This document shows, in pieces, positions 1 through 5,250 of a DNA stretch of 7,028 bases. Made by a program: the position numbers and the translations under genes. The stretch spans positions 1 to 7,028 of the forward strand of contig URNK01000090.1 of NCBI GenBank assembly GCA_900549195.1, in the 5' to 3' direction. The notes beneath the pieces were generated by a model, which saw nothing but the letters and a program-made list of their open reading frames with translations, ran no database searches and was not told where the DNA came from. Source of the DNA: an uncultured Collinsella sp. GTDB taxonomy: Bacteria; Actinomycetota; Coriobacteriia; Coriobacteriales; Coriobacteriaceae. Each line of letters starts with the position of its first letter. Position 1 is the stretch's first letter.

Positions 1-3000
1 CGGCGGCTCGTAGAGCGGGCTCGCCGCGCCCAGGCGGTCGCAACGGTCGTGCGCGAGCTCGAACAGGTTGTCCGCCGTGGCGTACCAGGCCTTTTCGGGC
101 AGCGACAGGTCGACGTGGAACTCGCGCGACTGCGCATGCTTGTAGAAATAGGTCTTGCGGATCACGTCGGTCATGCGCGCCTCGATGACCTCGAGCCCGT
201 TGTCCTCGAGGTAGCGCTCGATCTCGTGGTTGGCGCCGAGATGGAAATTGAGCAGGTACTCGCCCACGATGAGAACGGTCGGATGCGGGTTCGAGCGGTC
301 GTACGGAACGGCGTCCATGATCGCAAGCGCGCGTTTGAAGCCCGTCGCCTGGCCTCTCAGCCCGGAGCGCTCCATGCCCTCGATAACCTCATCGAGCGCG
401 CGGTCGAACGCAGCGTCCGCCGCGCCCTTCTCAAGCTCGTAGGGACGGATGCGCCTAAGCATGGCCTCGAGGGCATCGATCATGGGAAGACCGTAGGCGA
501 TCTGGATGCTCGGGCCAAGGCCGAGCTTGAAGCCCGGATGCGCATTGTGGGCATCGACGTCGTCGTTGGTGAGCACCGGGACATAGTCGTATCCCGCGTC
601 GTCGAGCGCGCGGCGCAGCAGGGGCATGTAGTGCGTCAGGCGGCAGTCGCCGATATACTTGCCAGTCACCACGGCGACGTCGTGCGGGTCGTACTTACCG
701 CTCTCGAGTGCCGCGAGCGCCTCGCCGATCACGATTTGCGCGGGGAAGCAGATGTCGTTGTGCACATAGCGTTTGCCCAGGCGGATGGCATCCTCGCGCC
801 CGATATCAAGGGCCTCGGCGCGCACGCCCTGATTGCGCATCGCCGCGGTCATGAGCCTGCAGAACGCATGGGAGGTGTTGGGGACCAGCGCGATCTTGTC
901 GTGCCGGTCGCGCTTGGTGTACTTGACCTTATACGGGTCGTCGAGCGGATGGACCGCGTGCACCCGGGCGCCCTCGGCACGCTCCTCCGCGCGACGACGG
1001 TTGACCGACTCGATAAACGAACGCACGCGAATGCCCATGGGACCGGCGACGTCGCTCTCATCGAGCTTGATCATCATCGGAACCTTGGAGCCCATCTCGC
1101 CCATCATGCGCGCGATCTCGTCGGTGAGATACGCATCGTGGCCGCAGCCGAAGCTGCCCATCTGCACGAGCTCGAGCTCGGGCGTCGATGCGACGATGAC
1201 CGCGCACGACAGCATGCGCGCATGGTAGTTGTTCACGATGTCGATGCGGCTGTTGGAAAGATCGACGTTGCAGACCCCCGGCACCGCATCGGGCGTCAGC
1301 ACGGGGATGCCGCGCTCAGAGAAGAGCTTGGGCAGCCCGTGGTTGACCAGCGGGTCGTTGTGGTACGGGCGCGAAGCGATCACCACCGCGTAGCCGCCGT
1401 CCTCGTGCACGTTCTCGAGCACCTGCCTGCCGCGCAGCTGCAGCTGGTTCTCAAACGTCTCCTGCGCGCGGTCCGCCTGCTCGGTCGCCTTGGCAACCAG
1501 GTCGGCATCGATATCGAAGGTCTCCTTGCACCACGCCTTGAGCTGGCGGTTTCGGTCGCCCTCGTCGTACCAGTGGAACAGCGGCGTATCGAACGGAACG
1601 CCGAAACGCTCCTCCGGGTTATCGGAATTGCGCATCACGTAGGGGTATCCCTTTACGACGGCGCACATCCACTCGCTGGTAGAGGCGGTGTTTTCGGTGG
1701 GCACCGTCGTGATGATGGGCATGAAGATGCGGTCGACGCCGGCGTCGACGAGATTGCGGATGTGCCCGTGGACGAGCTTGGCCGGGAAGCACACGGTGTC
1801 GGATGTGACGTGCGCCAGACCGCGCTCGTACATCGCCTTGGTGCTGCGTCCCGAGACGCGCACCTTAAAGCCGAGCGTGCTGAAGAACGTCGACCAGAAC
1901 GGCATGGTGTCCCAGAACTCGAGCACACGGGGAATGCCGATCGTGACATCGCGCCCCCCGCTGACGGGAACCGTGGGGTACGACTCGAACAGCAGCTTCT
2001 CGCGGTCGACAAAGAGATTGGGGGCAGCCGCGGTCCGGTCGCGCCCCGTGCCGGGTGCCTGTGCCTCGCAAGCACCCTGCGGACGCAGCTCCTCCGCCGC
2101 GGGAACCTCGCGCACGAGCTCATCCCATGAGATGGCGACGCCGCGCGGGCAGCGATTGCCCGTGACGTAAAGCGAGCCGTCGCCAAATGCCACGACCGCG
2201 CGCTGGCAGCGGTTGTTGCACCGACGGCAGGTAACGCCGCCGAACTCGCGATGCTCGAAGCGCTCCACGGCATCGAGCCCGATAAACGACGTGCCGGCGT
2301 CGCCCTTGCGGCATTCCTCGCGCGCGAGCAGGGCGATACCGATAGCGCCCATCAGCCCCGGGTGGGGCGCACGCGTGACGGGTTTGCCCAGATACTGCTC
2401 GAATGCGCGCAGCACCGCGTCGTTTCGGAACGTGCCGCCCTGGACGACGACTTTGTCGCCCAGACGGTTGAGATTTGAAACGCGAATGACCTTGGTGAAC
2501 ACGTTCTCGATAATCGAACGGCAGAGACCGGCCATGATGTCGCCCGGACCCTTACCGCGCCGCTGCTCGGAAACGACGCTGCTGTTCATGAACACCGTGC
2601 AGCGGCTGCCGAGAACGGCGGGGGCTTTGGACGAAAATGCCTCGGTCGCGATATCCTCAACGGCTATTCCGAGGTTTTTGGCAAAACCCTCGAGGAACGA
2701 GCCGCAGCCCGCAGAGCACGCCTCGTTGACGACGATATCGGTCAGCACGCCGTGGTTGAGCCAGATGGCCTTCATATCCTGTCCGCCGATGTCGAGCACG
2801 AAGGTCGCATCGGGAACGCATGCGCACGCGGCGCGGGCGTGCGCGACCGTCTCGACCGTATGGTAGTCGACGTGGAACGCGCGCGCGAAAAGCTCCTCGC
2901 CGTATCCCGTGGTGCCCACGGCATCGATCGCAAGCGTGACTCCCGCTGTCTCCCAGCGGTTCTTCAAGCTGACAAGACCCTGTTGGGCGACGTCGAGCGG

Positions 3001-4107
3001 TCTGCCGTTATTAGACGCGTAGAACGAATCGACAAGCTCACCCGCCTCATCGACCAGGGCGAACTTGGTCGTCGTGCTCCCCGAATCGATACCGAGCGCC
3101 ACACGCACCGTCTCTCCGGGCGCATACGCATCCGGACCCTTTGCCGGCGTCTCTTTGCCATGGCGTGCCGTAAAATCCGCCTGCTCGGCAGGTGTGGCAA
3201 AAAAGGGCTGGGCAAGACGTCCCTCCCCGCTTGCGGGCGCGACCGTCTCGAGCTTATCCAGCCGGACAAAAGCGTCGGGAAGGTCGATCGGTTGGGACGA
3301 TGCGAACATGTCGGTCAGCGACAGGGCGGCACCGCGCGCGACCATGATCTGCGGATCGCGCGGGACGATAACCTGATCGTCCGATAGATTCAGTTGCTCC
3401 CGGAACACGCGGACCAGTGTGGGGTTGTAGGCGAGCGTACCGCCCTCGAAGATTACCGGCGGCTCGATGTCGATACCCTGGGCCAGACCGCCGATCGTTT
3501 GGCGGGCGACCGCGTGAAGCGCCGAAAGCGCCAGGTCGGTGGTAGGAATGCCCTCGTTGAGCAGCGGCTGGATATCGGTCTTTGCGTACACGCCGCAGCG
3601 GCCCGAGACCTCGTGGACGGTCGTTCCCCGGCTTGCGAGCTGCTCGAACTCGCCCGATTCGGTGCCGACCCCCATGAGCTTTGCCATCTCGTCGATAAAT
3701 GCACCGGTACCGCCTGCGCACGAGCCGTTCATGCGCATGTCGGCAACCTCGATGTCTCCCTTATCGTTGGTGCGGAAGAAGATCATCTTGGCGTCTTGGC
3801 CGCCCAGCTCGATGGCGCAGCGCGTCTGCGGATAGAACCTGCTGATCGCGAGCGCGTTGGCGACCACCTCCTGAACGTACGAGGCGCCCAGCGCGGTCGC
3901 GATATCGCGCGCACCCGAGCCGGTCACCGCAACGCGCAGTGACTCATGGGGAAAGCGCTCGGCGAGCTCGCCGAGCATGGCGCGCACGCTCGCTGTCTGA
4001 CACGCCCCGTGGCGGCGATATCCCCACCACGCCTCGGTCATATCCTCGTGCATCGCGTAAACTTTGGTCGTCGTCGACCCTACGTCCAGTCCTACTAGCA
4101 ACGCCAT
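1..4107 (-). CDS. Giant 2-hydroxyacyl-CoA dehydratase activase-related protein with two tandem ATPase domains (3' end missing)
   Basis: The frame is open for 1369 codons from an ATG at 4107 to the window edge without a stop, so the C-terminus is lost. GGAG lies 4 nt before the ATG. Two BcrA/BadF (ASKHA) ATPase domains are visible. Domain 1 (about 4-250) has a GSTTTK phosphate loop at 10-15, GGQD at 102-105, Cys130 in SCAGGTG, Cys171 in GRCGVYAK, and GGT at 222-224. Domain 2 (about 337-600) has D341-K348, GGQD at 441-444, Cys464 and Cys468 in ACSAGCG, Cys503, and GGT at 557-559. A cysteine module follows (C627, C630, C634, C653). Then comes a DUF2229-like part (GIPR at 724-727, C773, RPYH at 913-916, C988) and a HgdB-like part (C1120, C1155). 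Family knowledge: such activases use ATP to inject an electron into radical dehydratases through a [4Fe-4S] cluster. The substrate is unknown. A role in anaerobic reductive or dehydrating CoA-thioester chemistry is inferred. The family assignment is firm; the physiological role is not. Confidence 0.93.
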   Translation of the reverse strand, partial: MALLVGLDVGSTTTKVYAMHEDMTEAWWGYRRHGACQTASVRAMLGELAERFPHESLRVAVTGSGARDIATALGASYVQEVVANALAISRFYPQTRCAIELGGQDAKMIFFRTNDKGDIEVADMRMNGSCAGGTGAFIDEMAKLMGVGTESGEFEQLASRGTTVHEVSGRCGVYAKTDIQPLLNEGIPTTDLALSALHAVARQTIGGLAQGIDIEPPVIFEGGTLAYNPTLVRVFREQLNLSDDQVIVPRDPQIMVARGAALSLTDMFASSQPIDLPDAFVRLDKLETVAPASGEGRLAQPFFATPAEQADFTARHGKETPAKGPDAYAPGETVRVALGIDSGSTTTKFALVDEAGELVDSFYASNNGRPLDVAQQGLVSLKNRWETAGVTLAIDAVGTTGYGEELFARAFHVDYHTVETVAHARAACACVPDATFVLDIGGQDMKAIWLNHGVLTDIVVNEACSAGCGSFLEGFAKNLGIAVEDIATEAFSSKAPAVLGSRCTVFMNSSVVSEQRRGKGPGDIMAGLCRSIIENVFTKVIRVSNLNRLGDKVVVQGGTFRNDAVLRAFEQYLGKPVTRAPHPGLMGAIGIALLAREECRKGDAGTSFIGLDAVERFEHREFGGVTCRRCNNRCQRAVVAFGDGSLYVTGNRCPRGVAISWDELVREVPAAEELRPQGACEAQAPGTGRDRTAAAPNLFVDREKLLFESYPTVPVSGGRDVTIGIPRVLEFWDTMPFWSTFFSTLGFKVRVSGRSTKAMYERGLAHVTSDTVCFPAKLVHGHIRNLVDAGVDRIFMPIITTVPTENTASTSEWMCAVVKGYPYVMRNSDNPEERFGVPFDTPLFHWYDEGDRNRQLKAWCKETFDIDADLVAKATEQADRAQETFENQLQLRGRQVLENVHEDGGYAVVIASRPYHNDPLVNHGLPKLFSERGIPVLTPDAVPGVCNVDLSNSRIDIVNNYHARMLSCAVIVASTPELELVQMGSFGCGHDAYLTDEIARMMGEMGSKVPMMIKLDESDVAGPMGIRVRSFIESVNRRRAEERAEGARVHAVHPLDDPYKVKYTKRDRHDKIALVPNTSHAFCRLMTAAMRNQGVRAEALDIGREDAIRLGKRYVHNDICFPAQIVIGEALAALESGKYDPHDVAVVTGKYIGDCRLTHYMPLLRRALDDAGYDYVPVLTNDDVDAHNAHPGFKLGLGPSIQIAYGLPMIDALEAMLRRIRPYELEKGAADAAFDRALDEVIEGMERSGLRGQATGFKRALAIMDAVPYDRSNPHPTVLIVGEYLLNFHLGANHEIERYLEDNGLEVIEARMTDVIRKTYFYKHAQSREFHVDLSLPEKAWYATADNLFELAHDRCDRLGAASPLYEPP

Positions 4108-4111
4108 AATG

Positions 4112-4115
4112 CTCC
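4112..4115 (-). promoter_or_regulatory. Ribosome binding site of the activase gene
   Basis: On the minus strand GGAG is followed by 4 nt (CATT) and then the ATG at 4107. This spacing is slightly short but usable. It supports this start, because the next residues (ALLVGLDVGSTTTK) are the expected first beta strand and phosphate loop of the ATPase domain, leaving no room for a later start. Confidence 0.6.
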
Positions 4116-4156
4116 GTCTCTCGCATTTTTCCCGCTAGAGATATACCACTCTACGT

Positions 4157-4177
4157 AATACAACAGACTGTTGTATT
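4157..4177. promoter_or_regulatory. Perfect 21-bp palindrome, probable repressor operator of the activase gene
   Basis: The left arm is AATACAACAG, then a single central A at 4167, then the exact reverse complement CTGTTGTATT. It sits 50 nt upstream of the activase ATG and just past the terminator of the preceding gene, so it must lie in or next to the activase promoter. On the minus strand a -10-like TATATC (4140-4145) lies downstream. A weaker alternative is TTTAAA (4176-4181) with TATTAC (4155-4160), 15 nt apart, which would overlap the palindrome. Neither promoter is convincing. The length and two-fold symmetry suit a dimeric TetR-type regulator, but no regulator gene is in the window. 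Confidence 0.72.
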
Positions 4178-4186
4178 TAAACTCCG

Positions 4187-4222
4187 TATAAAAAGCGGCT
4201 GCAGAAACGCTTCAGCAGCCGC
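4187..4222 (-). terminator. Rho-independent terminator downstream of the DUF2798 gene
   Basis: An 8-bp perfect GC-rich stem (GCGGCTGC at 4195-4202 with GCAGCCGC at 4215-4222) continues past one A/A mismatch with three more pairs (GAA/TTC) around an ACGC loop. Read on the minus strand the hairpin is followed at once by TTTTTATA (4194-4187), the usual U-tract. It would end leftward transcription about 170 nt after the DUF2798 stop and insulate the activase promoter. Confidence 0.85.
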
Positions 4223-4388
4223 CGAATGCACCAACAGATTGTTCTGCGCGCTAGCACGTCGGGCAACGGAGCAGCACGGGCCCTCCGGTCATGCGCACCG
4301 CTCACGCCCGCGATGTCGCCGAGAGAGCTATCCACGCTTAGGGCTCCAACCAAGCAAGTCGGCCGCGCTCAGCAGATCCCTAAGCGAG
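4223..4388. other. Non-coding stretch between the DUF2798 stop and its terminator
   Basis: No supported gene is seen in these 166 nt. Two features stand out. One is a 9-bp inverted repeat (CGCTTAGGG at 4335-4343, CCCTAAGCG at 4378-4386) with a 34-nt loop, lying directly after the DUF2798 stop codon. The other is CAACAGATTGTT at 4232-4243, a near copy of the core of the palindrome at 4157-4177. The stretch could be a long structured 3' untranslated region. A small RNA ending at the terminator is possible but has no direct support. Confidence 0.5.
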
Positions 4389-4937
4389 CTACTCGCACTC
4401 AGGAGCCATAGCCTGCTCCAAGAGCTCGGCATGCTCCTCCTCGAAAACCGTCCCCACAGGGAAGGCGCGACGGAAGACGAAGCGGGAAATCGGACCGGCT
4501 ACCAAAAGGTTCCACGGCAGCGCCATCACAAAATTATGCGGGATGTTGATCATCCAGATCGCGGGCACGGAATACAGGTTCGCAGGGATGCCGCCGGGCA
4601 TGTGCGTCAGACCCTCACAGGCACCGTACAGCGACATGATGATGACCATGGGAACGACCATGCAGGAGCTGACGGCGAGCGTCATGGCAAGTGGCGAGCT
4701 CTTGCCCGGCGTGACCAAGTACTTAAAGGCGAAACCCTTGGCGAGCGGGCTGGCGACGAACCAGTCGCAGCACATGGCAAAAATGTAGGCAACGGGGAAG
4801 CCGAGCCACGCAGTGGCAACGACCTCGCCGTTGATGGCCCCGTGCTGCAGGGCAACGTTGTAGATGCTCATCCAGAGCACCATGCAAAAGCACATGATAA
4901 AGGTGAACAGCAGGCTCTCTCGTTTGTTGATAGGCAT
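4389..4937 (-). CDS. DUF2798 family four-helix membrane protein
   Basis: 182 residues from the ATG at 4937 to a TAG stop. Four hydrophobic segments are visible at about 9-30, 41-63, 84-106 and 124-150, giving an integral membrane protein. The opening MPINKRESLLFTFIM followed by MSIYNVAL resembles the usual start of DUF2798 proteins, a family of unknown function. The two halves look like a tandem duplication: WFVASPLAKGFAFKYL (59-74) matches WNLLVAGPISRFVFRR (142-157). The tail is acidic (EEEHAELLEQ). An in-frame ATG at 4946 and a GTG at 4976 are alternative starts. 4937 is preferred by family similarity, although its AAAGGA motif is 11 nt away; the same motif is only 2 nt from 4946. The gene stands between two terminators and is probably transcribed alone. 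No substrate or partner can be named. Confidence 0.88.
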   Translation of the reverse strand: MPINKRESLLFTFIMCFCMVLWMSIYNVALQHGAINGEVVATAWLGFPVAYIFAMCCDWFVASPLAKGFAFKYLVTPGKSSPLAMTLAVSSCMVVPMVIIMSLYGACEGLTHMPGGIPANLYSVPAIWMINIPHNFVMALPWNLLVAGPISRFVFRRAFPVGTVFEEEHAELLEQAMAPECE

Positions 4938-4948
4938 AAAGGGCATGG

Positions 4949-4954
4949 TCCTTT
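4949..4954 (-). promoter_or_regulatory. Shine-Dalgarno motif bearing on the DUF2798 start choice
   Basis: AAAGGA on the minus strand lies 11 nt before the ATG at 4937 and 2 nt before the ATG at 4946. Neither spacing is ideal. The GTG at 4976 has no purine-rich motif ahead of it and overlaps the end of the upstream terminator region, so it is the least likely start. Confidence 0.5.
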
Positions 4955-4981
4955 CTGTGTTACGCCGCGGCACCACGCAAC

Positions 4982-5031
4982 AAAAACGGGCGGGCGAGAT
5001 GGAGCTGTTGGGACTTCATCTCGCCCGCCCG
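4982..5031 (-). terminator. Strong intrinsic terminator hairpin ahead of the DUF2798 gene (thrE terminator or leader attenuator)
   Basis: A perfect 15-bp stem (CGGGCGGGCGAGATG at 4987-5001 with its exact complement at 5017-5031) encloses a 15-nt loop. On the minus strand it is followed by TTTTT (4986-4982). The reverse direction has no U-tract, so it acts on leftward transcripts. The U-run ends about 45 nt before the DUF2798 ATG and about 27 nt before its Shine-Dalgarno motif. It may be the thrE terminator, about 220 nt after that stop codon, or a conditional terminator in the DUF2798 leader. Confidence 0.88.
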
Positions 5032-5068
5032 CGATACGTGCGTCTGCGACTACTTATGTGGTGGAACT

Positions 5069-5098
5069 ACCCTAACACGAACGGCGCGCGCTTCGTAA
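5069..5098 (-). promoter_or_regulatory. Candidate extended -10 promoter for the DUF2798 gene
   Basis: On the minus strand TGTTAGGGT (5077-5069) has the TGN of an extended -10 plus TAGGGT. TTACGA (5098-5093) lies 18 nt upstream as a weak -35. This is the best promoter-like sequence between thrE and the DUF2798 gene. A transcript from it would begin near 5062 and run through the terminator hairpin at 5031-4982. It is called by eye and may be chance. Confidence 0.3.
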
Positions 5099-5147
5099 GC
5101 GTTGAGTTTATGAAGATGCAGGGCACCAATAATCCCCCGACCCCATA

Positions 5148-5214
5148 AGTTGCGGTGGAATACGGACTGTTTTGACCCTTTAAGCAGCAATTCAGTCTCT
5201 ATTTCACCGCAACT
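5148..5214. repeat. Long imperfect inverted repeat (22-nt arms), possible REP/MITE-like element
   Basis: Arms 5148-5169 and 5193-5214 pair along their length with a single C/C mismatch and two G-U pairs. AGTTGCGGTG matches CACCGCAACT exactly, and an inner GGACTG/CAGTCT stem follows. The loop is 23 nt. There is no adjacent U-run, so it is not a plain terminator. It is separated by only 3 nt from the hairpin at 5218-5250. Intergenic placement and size fit a dispersed non-coding repeat, but copy number cannot be seen here. Confidence 0.65.
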
Positions 5215-5217
5215 CAT

Positions 5218-5250
5218 TTGGTGCAAAGTGACCTGTCCTCCTTGCACCAA
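5218..5250. repeat. 9-bp inverted repeat directly after the thrE stop codon
   Basis: TTGGTGCAA (5218-5226) and TTGCACCAA (5242-5250) are exact reverse complements around a 15-nt loop containing ACCTGTCC. The right arm touches the thrE TAA (5253-5251). No U-run follows on either strand. It may protect the 3' end of the thrE transcript, or form one half of a composite intergenic element with the hairpin at 5148-5214. Confidence 0.6.

Larger units (their letters stand above)
4938..5250. other. 313-nt intergenic region between thrE and the DUF2798 gene
   Basis: No gene is supported here. In minus-strand order it holds two neighbouring hairpins (5250-5218 and 5214-5148), a roughly 50-nt spacer, the candidate promoter at 5098-5069, the terminator hairpin at 5031-4982, and the DUF2798 ribosome binding site. 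A 66-codon minus frame beginning with TTG at 5250 runs through both hairpins and shows no protein-like features. Confidence 0.6.

Noticed and set aside
49..2130. A 693-codon open frame on the plus strand.
   Set aside because: It lies entirely antisense to the conserved activase coding region, whose motifs are continuous on the minus strand. High GC codon bias commonly leaves the complementary frame open. The translated product is rich in Arg, His, Val and Asp and has no recognisable domain.
2213..3942. Several overlapping plus-strand frames of 100-217 codons (2213-2866, 2752-3387, 3394-3942).
   Set aside because: All are opposite the ATPase domains of the activase gene, overlap one another, and have no recognisable domains. 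They are shadows.
4223..4334. Possible tRNA or small structured RNA.
   Set aside because: No cloverleaf, TPsiC-like arm or other recognisable RNA family pattern could be found. Only the inverted repeat further along is clear.
4239..5075. A 278-codon plus-strand open frame over the DUF2798 gene.
   Set aside because: It is antisense to a clear four-helix membrane protein, runs through a terminator hairpin, and its product is low-complexity His/Arg/Gly-rich with no family resemblance.
5050..5250. A 66-codon minus frame beginning with TTG directly after the thrE stop.
   Set aside because: It reads through two inverted repeats, has no separate ribosome binding site, and its product resembles no known protein. 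The nucleotide structure explains the stretch better than coding.
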